Shown: positions 36,492-49,938 of the stretch, one piece after another
Position numbering within the stretch: position 1 is the first letter of the stretch
Layout of the letters: each line of letters starts with the position of its first letter
DNA from: Allacma fusca
Taxonomy: Eukaryota; Arthropoda; Collembola; Symphypleona; Sminthuridae
Assembly (NCBI GenBank): GCA_947179485.1
Contig: OX359248.1
Location: 45,642,847 to 45,706,846, forward strand
DNA: 64,000 bases
Reading direction: 5' to 3'
Notes under the pieces: generated by a model
The model's database searches: none
Told to the model about the DNA's origin: nothing
The model's input: the letters and a program-made list of their open reading frames with translations, nothing else
Translations under genes and position numbers: made by a program

Positions 36492-39400
36492 TCAGGTGTT
36501 TGATTGAACGGGCAGGTACAAAGCGACGAGTCCGATGAGAAACACTGCTGTAAGAACCATAAGCGATACAACGGCACTTTGAGTAAACAACTGTTGACCA
36601 AAATGGAGGCAAGTAAACCAGAGAAAGATAAGGAGAATTCCTAAAACTGATACAAAAAACATTCCAGGCTCCAAGCCTTCCCTCGGAGAACTTCCGTTTT
36701 CAGAATTCTGCTGTCCTCTTTCACGTGTATCATTCCGACTGGGGACAACAGTTCTTTGCTGAGCATTTTGTGGAGTCACTATCAGGCAATGAACCACACA
36801 CTGGTCAAATATTCCAGCTTCAGCAAGCGTTCTTCCATCATTTTCAAGTACTCGACCATTAAAAATCAGTCTGATTGTTTTATTCTCACTAATTTCCAAC
36901 GCAAAGTGGCGCCTGTAAAGTAAAACAACACAAATCAACAATAATAATTTTACCAATAATAATTAATAATCAATAATTTTATACTATCTTTTCAATTTTC
37001 TTTTGCAAGCATGCTTAGCCACTTCAAACCAGCTAGAGGTGGATACAGTTCCAAATTGGCAACAATCCTAAATTTAGTGCTCCTCATGGGTAAAAAAATA
37101 TGGTACTTGGGTTCCCGAATTTGAACCCATTAGTGATTTGCTGCAACCGTATATATGCCCGAGTCCTTAATTTAAGAGTCACAGAATCTGATTAACTAAG
37201 AAGCTAATAATCCACACTGCAAACGTCGAAATCACGCTTCATTAAAATAAAAATCACTCTCGAACATTTTTGAATTGCTGGGTTAAAATTTCATAAACTG
37301 TTTTGATGTTCGTGAAACGGGTAAATTGAGCTCGTCGAACGCGAATCTGAAGAAAATTTGATTCACTAGCATACAGTACGGGTATACAAGATATCAAATG
37401 TTACCAGTTGCAACTATACACGCGTACCGTTTTTGCACTGCTCTTTTTATGTAATCTCACCTGTCAGAGAATATTCTTTTACATAATTATGTTAACATCA
37501 TCATGCTAATTACAAACAATATTTGCTAATGATTCCGTTCTACTGATTCGAGATTATTCTAGTTCACGTTAGTTTATGGGGACCAAAGACCCTCAGGGTC
37601 CAGAAGATAGCAGAATACGATCTAATTGACATCAAATTTCATTACGGGCACTTTTTATTGTCCAATATTTGATTCCTTATAATATGTGCATTGTACATAA
37701 GGTGTTGGTGTCTGTGACATACATTACATTGGTGACTTTTAACATCTCGTATTTTCCAACGAAAAGCCTCCTAAACAACAAGACTTCTTGATATGCGCAC
37801 TAAATTTACCTTTTTATACCATTCATTAAAATCAAGAAATAGTTTGCTTTGCATGAGCGACTGTTTCCTAATCCTAAATTTCCATAAAAGTATCCAAATA
37901 TTTCAGGCGTTTCAAGATCAGGTACACAGGTATTTCGACCACACTTACCTGTACCTGATGCAGGAAACCCAAACAGGTATATGTACCCGATCTAGTGCTG
38001 CAACCGTTTCGTTCCTGAAACGAAAATTTTCGTTTCGTTTCATTTCGTTTCATTTCGTTTTAGTTTGTTTCACCAAAATTTTATTTCAGTTTTAGTTTGG
38101 GACGAAACGAACGTTTCAGTTCGGCTTCTGAAACAAAACAAAACCGCCCTAATGAAACGCATTTCAAGCGTTTCAATGCACACGTCATTTCATATTCTCA
38201 AAGGAAATTTCCCGTGGAATTTGTATAATACTTCACAAAGCTTAAAGGGATACAATGTACAGTACACCCGTGCTAAAACATTTACCCCATTTTATTACAA
38301 TATTAGTACTTCAATAATTGGGTGCTCCTGAAACAATCGTTTTGTGTTCCGTTTCAGTTCATCGAAAAAAAATGAAACAAATTTTTTCGAACTGAAACGA
38401 AACCTGAAATTCGTTCCATTCCAGTATGCAAACTGACATGAAACGACGTTTTTGAAACAAACTGAAACACTTGCAGCACTAACCCGATCCCAACCCATAC
38501 ATGCATACACCCCAACTTCGTGTGAGCCTAAATAGTACCCGAAATGTTTGGGTATCTATACATTTAGTTATTTATTTTCCCATTCCGCTTCTGAAACTAT
38601 ACTCAAATATCTGGGTATGGGTACTATCTGTACCCAAAGGGGGCACTAATCTGACGCTTAGTACATCTTTTATAATTCCAGGTGGTCTCACTCTTTGTCA
38701 GTGTCAGTACTGCATAACTGTTCCGTCATTCAGGAACTAACTCTCCAGTCTTTGTCAAGCAAAGACTATCTTAATGCGATTGCTATTAACGTATCGTTAT
38801 CATAAATTGAAAAAAGTTACTTTTATTCTAATTGAGAACGATCGAGATCGAGGGCATTGACATTTTTGCACCTCCTGCCAAAATTCGTTTATTTAATTTA
38901 CTCTTGAATTAAGTTTTCTTTTCATGTGCAGTATCCGTCTCCAGTCCCAACTTTTAAAATCTATTCTTCAATCTGGTTCCACATTTTAAACTGAATGCTA
39001 AATGACATGCCGGATGATTAACTGTAGTGGGGTACTAATCATTAAAATGTAAATGAGTTTTTCGGGTTTGAAAACCTAACTGAAAAATGTGTACGCGTCA
39101 CTAAATTTTTACAGTGATCCTCGGAGCTTCAGAGGAGTTATTACCTAATCTTCAACTTCTTTGACCCCTCTTTCACTCAATGGTAGCAACTTACATGTAA
39201 ACCTTTTTTGCTACCCCTCCTTTTCAAAATTCATTCAAAACATTTATTCATAAGTCACACGATTATTTACACAGCTGAGCCCTGAGCCAAACAGTTACTG
39301 AGATATCGGAGAAATTCGTCTTTTTCAATGAAGTAAGATTTTCTCGGGAACCATTCGTCCGATAGAAAAAAGAGCGCTGTAGTGCAGCATTTCACAGTTT

Positions 39401-41122
39401 GAGCAAATTGGAAAAGTTTCGAGGAATCAAATTAAGATAGAAAATAGAGAAAAATCCCACACTTTCCATTTTCTGGCAAAACCTCGGGACACTGATGACT
39501 GTAGAATGACTTTGAATGGGGTCGAATACTGTAGAATGGATTTCGAGAGTGTGGACAAATACTGCCGAATGAATGGGGTTACTGCAAAGCAGCCCATTAC
39601 TCAATGCCAGTACCAATTCAGCTTGAATTGATGTCAAGTAAGTATATTCCTGGTGTCAACAAAATTGTTGACATAAAGGTGCTACTTGATTGCTCATTGT
39701 CACCACTAGGTCAGTTCCAATGGAAACCAAGTACGTAATTATACCTGATGATTTCCTTTCGCACACAACCCAGTTTAAATCCAAGAATAAATATTTCTAA
39801 TTAAAGTACCCATTAACATTATCCATTCCACGGCTTTGTAAATGTCTGGACAACAATATACTGGTACCTTGTTACAGCGTCTTAACATCATAACAAATTG
39901 TACCACGGTTTTACGGTAGAATATCCATTTAAATCCCTACAATATATACAAGATTAGAAAGTATAACGAAGTCATGCTGCAAAAAAAATCTTTCCTATCC
40001 TTAATCCACTCGTCCATAACGCAACGAACTAAGTTTTATCAAAATCGTTATGGGGGGATACAAGGCACTTGAGCCCAGAAATTACCTTTTAAAATCCGCA
40101 ATTTTCTCACTTAATTGAGTTATAACTTCGACTTGCGTGTCATTCAGAAATTTTAAAGTGATGCGGACATCGGCTGCAGTAGAATGATCTGAGGTCTTAG
40201 TTAATGCTGTTTCACTCTCCGTGGACCCAACTAAATTGGAATTGACGTTCACAACTCCTTCCAGTTGAACCGGAGATGAGGCGGACAAATTCTGTTCCAC
40301 AATCGTGACATCACCATTTAAATCCACACCCACTCCAACCCGACTTGTCCCAGTGACGTTGATTTCATCTATATCTACTTGAACGACGTTCACACTATTT
40401 TCCTCTGGCCCGTCCATGTTGACTTCGTCCACGCTACCAGCATGCATTACTGGGAAAGACTGATCTCCTACAACGTGAGTAGCAGGCGAAGCACTGCTAT
40501 TGAAAACACCCGAGGACACTTCGGAAGATGCACCCAGGGAATTTGATGTGAATTCAGGATTCTCATTCCTTTCTTCACTAGAGTGATCACTATTTAAATG
40601 ACTCGATGGCTGTCTGAAATTGGTATGATACACATTCACTTGATGGTATACTATTAAGTCAGACGATTGAAATCGGGGTCTTGAACTATTGTGACGAATA
40701 TGCAGTAATGGCCTGGTCGAAGGGCGACGCAGTAGTCCAAAAAAAAGAGCACTTCGGGGACCTTGAGTGTGTTGGTGTTGCTGGTTCGGGTGATGTGATC
40801 GTGGTAGCCGATGAAGAACTGACTCGACGAGGGGACCGCTGCTTAGTAACCGCACATCCGATAAATTGTGTCTCAGAACGTTGTTGTCCCTCACTCCAAC
40901 ACTAGCGGGGTTAAAGTTGGCTTGAATCTGTATGACATATGGAGGTCTCGGTGGTGGGGGCAAATCCGGAATGTTAGTGGAAATCCATGTAAAGTAAACT
41001 AACACACCAAATGTTAAGAGTAACACACAAGCAGAAAAAGGGAAATTGTCGTGTAGCCCTGAGTGAATTAGATTGTCTATGACCTCACGAATTGTCAGCA
41101 GGTTCCACAAGTCTAGCAGCAT
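36492..41122 (-). CDS. TMUB1: Transmembrane and ubiquitin-like domain protein (TMUB1/TMUB2 orthologue), 2 coding exons
   Basis: Minus-strand exons are 41122-40086 and 36912-36492. The donor follows TTTAAAAG, the acceptor precedes GCGCCAC, and the join gives 485 residues ending in TGA. Layout: hydrophobic segment about 27-47 (SACVLLLTFGVLVYFTWIS), a Pro run, and a long disordered Ser/Asn/Val-rich linker. Then a ubiquitin-like fold about 319-391 (ITLKFLNDTQVEVI, IRLIFNGRVLENDGRTL, CVVHCLIV), followed by two membrane segments about 430-450 and 459-480. This order of one N-terminal segment, Ubl and two C-terminal segments is diagnostic of TMUB, which in mammals works at the ER membrane with erlins and HRD1 in degradation. 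One arthropod gene normally represents both vertebrate paralogues, so TMUB1 versus TMUB2 cannot be decided. The linker is much longer than in human TMUB1 (246 residues). The 3.2-kb intron carries a hAT-like MITE at 37993-38481. Coding calls are firm; the start Met is the first in frame and well placed before the first membrane segment. Confidence 0.92.
37993..38481. mobile_element. hAT-like MITE made of GTTTCG words, with 8-bp target duplication
   Basis: It starts TAGTGCTGCAA and ends TTGCAGCACTA, a perfect 11-bp inverted repeat. It is flanked by ACCCGATC at 37985-37992 and 38482-38489, a perfect 8-bp duplication. These define a hAT insertion. The left half is GTTTCGTTTCATTTCG-type words and the right half is CGAACTGAAACGAAAC-type words; the middle is AT-rich. 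There is no frame. It sits within a TACCCG-type island, visible as ACAGGTATATGTACCCG on the left and CTGGGTATGGGTACTATC on the right, so it is nested in an older word array in the TMUB intron. Confidence 0.9.
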
Positions 41123-44100
41123 AATAATAATGTATGTATGTATATATTTTTACGTTGTAATTCCTGGTTTGTCTTACTTCAACACATTCGTTCCAAATCT
41201 CCAATGTGACCTACGAACAACAAAATAAGACCGATTTATTTCATTTAACACTTCAAGTAATTTCGGTCCCGGCCATACCAAGTCCTTTCATGACAACAAA
41301 ACAAACACGGGTGGGGTGGGTGACACATTCATACATATGTACTTACTTAGACAGGACAGTACGTGCTGATTATAAATTGAAAATAAAATAAAAACATTTC
41401 AACTCTTACTACTGCTCTCCTTTTCGCACTATGTAATCACTTTTAGCTCACATTACTTTTTCACTAAAGTTTCTACAAAACTTAACCATGTCCTTCGACT
41501 GCACTTTGAAATATACGACGTAAATTACAACTTGCAAGCTTGTGACTTCCAATGCAGCTGAAGTGCAGTATGTAAGTATTTCACAATGTATTTGAGTTTG
41601 GAGTTTGGATTGTAAGTATGTAAGTGCTTAATAATTGAATTTGTATGGGATTTTTTAGTCACACGGATCAAGTCTCAGAATTTCCTATTAGACAGCTCTA
41701 TTATACGTTCAGCATCCCAACTCCGAACTCCTGTCCTGTCCTAACCTGTCACAATATCGTAGTCAATAACCAACAGTTACATAAAAACCAATCAAAAATT
41801 AGGAAACCTGATCGGATTATTACTCACAGGTAGACTTTGTTTCAAAATGATCAGCTTTAAATGCACGTTTAATAAGTATGATCCTGATTATATATATAAA
41901 ATCCTTCAAATGGTTATAGTAAAATGTCCACAACTATGTATATATACTATGGAATAATATGCAAACTATATGTATAGTCAATGTATGTATAAACATGTAC
42001 ATAAGACTGTAGTACGCAATTAGAGCTCTTGGGGTTCGTTCAAATAAATCAGGAGTCCGTGAGTCACATGAAGAGAGCAGTAAAAATCAAAGATAGCCCA
42101 CAAAGTAACTTCATGAAGGAATAACGTTGGGAATATTTACGGGCCACAGGGATTTGGGAGTAGCTTGGGTCAAATCCAGAGGTCGAGTACTACCCGACTG
42201 ATGGATACAACCTTGTTTGTCATTACATACTTCCCCGGCCCCAATGTGGACAGAATAGGAGTTGGAGTTGATCTGTGCTACCCCCAAGTCCCTGGTACCC
42301 AAGGAGTTATTCTTTCAACGTACTTTGCCTACTTTAACAAATTACGACAGAAGTCTCTTTGATGGTGCTAAAACTGTCAGGATAATGTCACAATAATTAA
42401 TTACTATTATTATTATTATTAGTAATAATATTAGAATTATAGGAGGGAACAAGGGTCTCCCACGTCTACCAGTTTTTTCTTTCCTAGAGACCAAAATCCT
42501 TGTACGTATAAGATGGTATTTGAATGAATCCCATATTGACTTAAAAATGATATAATATCGTATGTTTCGAATCTGAGCCTAGAGTTTGAAGTGGACAAGG
42601 AACATTGGTTTGGGAAACGTTCATAAATTATGTTAACCGGAAAATATCGGTTTTAAGTTTTCCCTTGGTACATGTAATCTTGCGTAATCCACATACCAAT
42701 TGATGACAGAATGTCAAAATCAAAGCTTTTTATGACAAACTTATGCAGATTAGATGAGCTGGGATAGCTAATTTAGCAAAATTTTAAATCGGAATAGTAA
42801 GAGCACCTTATCTGGTGTGTGGTATGAGTATTTCACTATACTATACAGTGTCAAGAAACGAGTGTATACCCACTCTAGTACACATATAAGTCAACGGTAA
42901 AAAAAAATATTCGATTTCCCCGTTATTACCATGATGCCATGATTTAACGAATATTTTTTCAGATTTTAAAAAATGTATTTCATCCCGCTGCTAGCTGTGC
43001 TCTGGATTCAACGGTCAAGGGAGTGATGCTACTTCAGAACTGTTGTACTTACTATACTTAGTTGCCTTTTTGGTAGGAAATCTTGCAGGCTTTCCAAGGA
43101 GTAATCAAATAGATTTGCACGTTAAGCATACAGGGCCGGAAGCAAAGGCCCCAAAGTCGGAAAGTTCCTCGTCAGGAGCATAGATCCGGGAAAGGAGGGT
43201 TTCTGATCATGTAGTTTTTTCATGGACCATCTGCTCCTCATATAAATACATTAACGATATTGCTGACTGGATTCAAGTAAATTTGTAGCTAAAAACTATG
43301 CTAAATGTGCAAATAAATAGTAATATTAATTGACAACCTACGGTGAATACAAAGTTTACGTTTCCAATTATACTAACTACTGTTATTTGATAATGGCAAC
43401 GTACATAGGCAGCAGTCAACGTTTTAAAAAATCCCTGCTGAAAATAATGTCAACGGATTTTCAAAAATCCTTATTGCCAAAATTTTGCCTACACATGATG
43501 TCACCCTAAATCCTGCTAAATAAGGTTTAAAATATTAAAATCCCTGATTACAAAACAAATTTCCCTAAAAGACGTCAAATATTTTGGGAATCTCCGCCAA
43601 AAAATGGTCAACCAGAAAATCCCGTTTCACAAAATAATCTTGAAAGATACCAAACATTTTGGAAATCTCAAAAAAGGTCACAAACATCCGACCTCTGGGG
43701 AGGGGCACTGAAGAGCCAGTGACAGTGCATTGACAGTAGGAAGGGGAGTACGGTCCAAAAGATGTGGGAAAAATGAACAGTAATATATGCATACACCCTA
43801 TATAATGCTAATAGTATTTGTATTTGCCTTAAAGCGTTATATATGAACATACCCTTTTTTTGACATCATATGGAAAAAGACACAGTATATATAGTCTATA
43901 TGCAGGATGTACACAAGAGTATGCACACCTAAAATCCCAGCCAAGACAAAACCATAGACCATCTGTCTATACGAGTACGAAGCTTGAATCTGAAGTCTGT
44001 GTGGTTTCTGTTTGTTTTGTTCTACGGATTATGAATGATAGTATTGTGATTGTGAGAATTATAGTAAACAAGTGAAATAACTACTCTTGACTGTTTCGAA

Positions 44101-45111
44101 ACTCAAAATTAATAATCTCAACGGAAGTCCGAATTGAATTGGAGTCTAGAACAAGTTCTTATATTTCGAATTCGAAGTGAATGTTCCAGGAAGACAGAGG
44201 GGATCCAATTTCAGAGATTTGGGCCTAATCATTTTTACACATTAAGTTTGTAAGTAAGTAATTTGATCTGCGAAATATTATTTCCGTTCGAAACTTGGGC
44301 TGAACAAAGTGGAATATATATTTAGTGTCAGTTAATATTTTTGATTTTGTAGCGTAGACTATATGCCGTATAATACTTAATTTCCTTCCAATTTAACTCA
44401 ATTGATCGGACATCACACACATTTCAAGTTTTAAGCAAGAGCGAAATGTACTGATGTCCGTTTGATAGATATTTCTTGCTCTAACATTTGTTGCAGTAAC
44501 AATTAATTATTATTGTCATAATTTTAATTATTACTTGAATTAAATGGAAGTCCTTAACTTGTTGTCATTTACAATATTATTGTACGTACTTATGATTTCC
44601 GAGTTTACGACACGACACTATTAAAGCACATGACTTTAAAATTTAACTCAATGTAAAAAATATTATGGTTAACGAGGTTCAAATTTTGAAACGAACTTTC
44701 TTTACACGTCTGGAGGCCAAACAACAGTAATAATAATTTTAAGTACGGTCCTACCGACAAGGGATTGTGCCATTACGAAGTTTATTAGAAATTTGGTTCT
44801 AAAGTAAAAGTAATGACATTGGCTTGATCGACAGCAGTAATCGTAATCTTTAGGATGCACTGAAATCCTGAGAGCTGAGAAAAACTACGAAGGTTTTTCA
44901 AGTTCAAAGTTCAACTTTGAGTTTATATATCAGAATTATTAGAAAGATATTTATGTATGCGAGACGAAGAGAGACGAGGTGTTTTTGAGCTTTGATTATA
45001 GATGTATGAATTTATGATAATCTTTTTTTGTGTTCTACGATTATTTTACTGTCCAATTATTAATCAGTTTTTATTATTTGATTGAATTTCTAGACCCATT
45101 GACTTACTTAA
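41123..45111. other. Gene-free stretch between the TMUB start and INO80D
   Basis: The divergent promoters of TMUB (minus) and INO80D (plus) should lie at its two ends; no core element is obvious. An ATT microsatellite is at about 42402-42432. The transposon copy at about 43130-43800 is listed separately. Confidence 0.4.
43130..43800 (+). mobile_element. Second copy of the 13934-15332 transposon (decayed)
   Basis: The coding tail INDIADWIQ and a stop at 43286-43288, then AATAAA, parallel the tail of copy 1. The right end has GGTCCAAAAG...AAAAATGAACAGTAATATATGC and ends CACCCTA, matching the right inverted end of copy 1. The left end is not located, so the start is approximate. Confidence 0.5.
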
Positions 45112-48100
45112 ATGTTCGAAGGAAAACATATACACTTCAGTCCGTTGGACAACAAACCGCTCTGTTCATATTCTAGCAAATTATGCAGACAAAGAAGGCT
45201 AAACGGCTATGCTTTCTGCATTCGGTATGACTTTTGTTAATTCTTTACGAATGATGTAACTAGCCTCCTAATTGTGGTATGACATTTTCCCACGGGATGT
45301 TATTCCTCTGGAAGCCTGTCCTCTGACATAATCCCTCCTGGGATTATCCCTCGCAAAACGAAGGTAATCCCTTCTTCCAAATCGGTAGTAACCCCCCTCC
45401 TGTGATGATGTCTTGCAAAACGGCGGTAATCCCTTCAAGTAGTGGTACAATAAAATCATCGCTTCAGTTAATTCTATGGAAATATCATTTAACCCTTACA
45501 TAGAATTGTTTCTTCCAGAAATACAATCCCAATCCCAATTGTGTTTCGATGTAGTTACTGCCTATGTCATAACGGACTTAATGGTTAATTAATACATGGT
45601 TGTATTGTAGCAGCTGTTGAATGTTGAAGCACCCTTATACCGTTGGTATACTTGAAATTACAATAAATTACGGACTATTAAGTTAGCTTATTGCTGGTTA
45701 AGCTAGATTACTGAAAAAGATAAATGCAATTAAGTGAAACCTCAAATTGATTGAATATTATGTAGTGTATTTTGTACAAGTAATGTCATTAATTTCAGGT
45801 TAGTTTATTATAGAAAACAAGTTACGCTATTGAAGTAAAGTTTGGTTAGTTACAACTTTAGGTTACGGAAATAAAATTTGTTTAGTTAGTATGAAGGTAA
45901 GCGTTCCAACTTTCAACCAATTAGGTTTTTAAAATAAAATTTGATCATTTAAAGTGACGTTACATTCGATTTCAACGCTTGCAGTCACTTTTTGCTAGGG
46001 TATTGTACTGTGACTTTTTGTGATGGAGGATACAAAGTGACAAGAATAATTTGTGTGTCTGGCACATATAAGGGAGTTAATCATATAAACTCTTTGATTC
46101 TTCTAGATGCCTAGCTTTTATGACATGTTTTGTAAAATTTGTTTCATTCACATAGGCCATGTATTGGGGTCACGGGGGTAAAAAATATGAATTGGAATTT
46201 CGTAAGGATTTCAAAATAAACAGAGATTGATCACCACAGTTTGTTTAAGAATACACTTTGACGCTGTTTGTGCTTAATTTATTCACACTTTTATCATCAA
46301 GACAGGTATTATAGCCACAGGAATAAAAAATCAGCTGCAAGTTCACGTCAAACGGTTACAGTCAAGAACAATTTTGCTTTATCTTTACTTAAAACTAGCG
46401 CGACATTTTTGTCGAAAATTTTGATCTGGGCTGTTGATATGAGATCTAAACGAATCTGTATGCTTGCTGGAAGCCCAGTGTTTTTAACATTACTGGTCAT
46501 GTCTTGCCTGAAAAAATATAGGATCCGAAATTTCTTCTCCTGTGCATCTTCACCATTTCTTGTTGAGGTTGAAGTTCTCTCGACCTTTCTCTCCAATTTA
46601 GTCTGAATTCTCCATGGGGATATTAATCAGGTATCTCTCTGGAAGGCCCATACATTTTCCTACAGTCGAGCGTCAAAACAGATCCTTAAAAAACCTTTTT
46701 GTAGGGATAAATTATCGGTAATTTTGATATTCTTAAAAAACTTCAACTTTACTTCACGTTTGTGACTCCAAATATTGCCGTGCTAATGATGTAAAGATTA
46801 TAAAATGTGGAACAAATTTTGCTACGATCTAGAGAATCGAAGAATTTATGTAAATCATAATTAAGCACATAATTATGTCGACTGGAGGCGGAGCGGGCAA
46901 AGAATTCAGGCTACCATGCCTGTTTGTATACTCTGTGAAACGGTTCATTTACAGCGTCTTTAATTCAGAAACTTTTTACATTTTGATATACAAGATTACC
47001 GAAGTCTAATAGCGACTCTCGGGAACACGAAGCTGTTTACTTCTGAACGTTGGAGTGGATTATTAAATTTTAATATTTTTGTCGAGGGATTATCCTCTCA
47101 TGGAGGAGGCAGGAGCAGGGAAAATCTCAGAGGGATTATCTCCGTACTCAGTTTGCAATGCTTTGGCCTTTTCCAAACATAACATCCTCGATGATTGAGA
47201 AACGAACAATTTTAAAGTCTCTATTGTGGATAGTATTCAAACAGTATTGAAAAATATAATCCAGTAATTCTATGATATTAATGTTAAACTAATACATGGC
47301 TGACTCCTCGTTGATTCTGTTACATGTTACAGTCATATCCTGGAAGATAAATCGGCTCCTTTTAAACAGTGTGGGTTTGTTACACGCAATAATTACCAGA
47401 AGTGCTTAAACGCGATTCCGACAAATCAAGAACGAGGATATTGTCACAGTCACATGCAAGTGGCAGGGATCATTCCGAAAACAGAAAGAAAAACCAAAAC
47501 CGTTTCCCCAACAGCTGTTGTTGGATCCTCTGTTGAATCTCCTTCAGAGGTGTCTTCATTTGATGTCACGGTAAACAACGTTATTTCTGAAAATGAAAAG
47601 CAAAAGTTTTCTGCCAGTCAGGATTCTAGAAGTTCTTGTACCAATGAGAGTAAGGGAGCCATGGGTATGAATACTAGCAGCACACAGTGGAACGCTAATA
47701 CTTTCCACTTGAAACATGGGTCAACCCAAGGAAAATCCGCAACTTCAATTTTATCTTCATCAAAGAGCAATAATGTGAATTGTCCGATCGATTCTTCGAT
47801 GAATGAAACCCGGGGGCACAATAAGGTACCTCGTTATAGCTTGTCAGATTGTTTGAATGCATCCACAAATATTCAACCTAATGCTGATGCCAGTTCCCTT
47901 TTAATGGTTAAGAATCAACTACGGAAGGCTGGGAACGAGGTCGGGAGTGATAACCCAGGAAAAAAGAGTTCGCTTTCGAAAACTAAAGTCAGTAGCTGCG
48001 TAGCGGAGAAGTCGTTTTTAAGCAATATTGTTGATCCAGTCAATTCTTGCTGCAATCCTGTATACACCTTGTGTGTTCGAGACCGATGGAAAAAATTTCG

Positions 48101-49938
48101 GTTTAATTCTTATGATGACGACATACCTACAAAAGCGGGCCTAAAATTAAAACATATGAAGGCGGTCCAAGTTCTTGAAAAGCTACCTTTGTTCATGGAG
48201 ATTCCGGTTCAAAATGCATCCACGATACACCCTTCAATAGAGGCAGAAAGAAAAAATGAAAATACTGGCAGTTTTATATCGTCCGGTGTTGAAGTGGTTC
48301 TTTTACCACCTTTAGTAAATAAAAAAAAACTAGGGAATAATATTTTTACATATACTGTGAGATCAGGAAACGAAAACGGTAAACGATACTGTAATGAAAA
48401 AATCGATGAAAAAAGTAGTGCAGCAATCACTTCTCGCATGAAAGCTGAAAGTGTTGAAGGAAGAGACAAGCTTTGGGAATGGGAATCCAGAAAAGATTTT
48501 TTGAGTCGAGTTCGTCAAGCGTTTAAGCGGCAGTACAAAACAATGATGAAGGTGTGTAAACTTCGCGAGAAGATGCAAAGAAGTGACCGTGCATTTCGAT
48601 CAGCGCTTTTATCCTGTGCAGTGCATGATACGAGTTTGTGTGCAAAAATACTTTCAAGAGGTGACCCAAAATTTGAACCAAGTCCCAGTAGTACACCTCA
48701 TGAGCTCAAATTTGAGTGCGGCGACCTGAGTTCTGGAAAACTTGAGAATGATCAGAGTATTTTGGGGGAGTTTAAATCCAAGTCTCCACTGTCTATGTGT
48801 TTCCAAAACAGCTATCACCCTAGCCACAACTGCACACCTAGTAAAGCAGAAAAACTTGTTGCAAGGAAAGGTAGCATCAGCTCCTTGGATCATAAAAAAT
48901 GTATAACACCCAAGTTGACAGGTTCAAATTGGCAGCAACATCCAGTAATCGAACAAAACGTAATCAAGGTAAATATGTTTTGAAGTAATTATAATTCGGA
49001 TTGCAATACAATAAGCGTAACTAGGAACGTAGCATATTAATGTATATGTTTTTTATATGATCCGTACTTTTATTCACTTATTATATATTGAAATTTAGTG
49101 TACGAAAAGAGTTCACAAGTTTGTTGGGGAGAGAAATGGACGTGGAAGCCCTCGATCGAAAATGCTCCCAAATATCAAGGAAAAACAGCGAAATACGCTT
49201 AAAGCAGAACATAACTCACAGAAGATGAAGCATAAAAAACTAGCTTCACAAACAAACGCGAAGAAGCGGAAATTGGAGATAGAAAATGATCTTGCAACAT
49301 CCGGCACAGATTTACACGGAGAAAATAATCACACCAGCAAAAATTTATCTACGACGGATTCTAATTTCCTTTCCAAAGATCTTTTGAATCCGATGGACCG
49401 CATGTTAGGGACTAACAATTTTCAATCAAATTTAGAAAACATTTTACACTCTGTTAGTTCGTCTGAAGCTGCCTCCACTCCAGAAGGTGTTGCCACAGAT
49501 ACTTCATTCGATTCACCTTTTAATAATTCTAACTCCAACCACCGAGGTTAGCATTTTTTTATGTCAATTTTCCCTGTATCCAGCTGACGTTACGGTATTT
49601 ATAATTTGAGATTACATTTATTTTGTTTAACAGATTGTGAGTTTTCTGACGACGACCTTGAGAAAAGTTTTGAGCTTCAGATCGATCCAGAGATAGCTCA
49701 CCAAGCCAGCCGACTTTTAGAAGATAATGGACTAACTGAAGACGACTTTAATGAACTCTTTCCAGAAGCAAGGGTTGGAGATCACAAGTTGCCAGGACGG
49801 GCTGATCTTGGAGATCTAGGAATTGATTTCACTTCGAATTTTGACGCTAGTGATATTGATTATTCACTTTTTGCAAACATTTTCCCTAACTTCCGATCGC
49901 ATCAGCATGAGTCCATATCTGTTCATCAACAATTTTAA
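45112..49938 (+). CDS. INO80D: INO80 complex subunit D, 4 coding exons
   Basis: Exons: 45112-45224, 47333-48968, 49099-49546, 49634-49938. All introns are GT-AG and the joined frame gives 833 residues. The short first exon was found by homology: it encodes MFEGKHIHF, then CSYSSKLCRQRRLNGYAFC, ending in CG, and the next exon supplies T then HILEDKSAPFKQC. This forms two N-terminal C3H zinc knuckles: Cys18, Cys25, Cys36, His39 and Cys51, Cys62, Cys75, His78, closely matching vertebrate INO80D and related KANSL2. A later block (residues about 425-465, RQAFKRQYKTMMKVCKLREKM) matches the vertebrate FQQKYKHLCRLE helix. Exon 3 carries a Lys-rich patch (KMKHKKLASQTNAKKRKLE). Exon 4 is acidic (SDDDLEKSFELQIDPE, LTEDDFNELFPE), matching the vertebrate DELPDDIANEITDIP segment. 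INO80D is an accessory subunit of the INO80 nucleosome-remodelling complex in the nucleus. The second zinc-knuckle pair of vertebrate INO80D is not seen. Identity is firm; the role is by family. Confidence 0.93.
45290..45445. repeat. GGTAATCCCTTC word island in INO80D intron 1
   Basis: Repeated GCAAAACG..GGTAATCCCTTC and GGGATTATCCCTC words occur here; related GGGATTATC words lie at 47094-47142. The style resembles the other word islands; ends are not recognised. Confidence 0.45.

Noticed and set aside
46268-46606. Opposed open frames of 112 and 82 codons in INO80D intron 1
   Set aside because: They overlap on both strands and neither has family motifs; the true neighbouring exon lies at 45112-45224.
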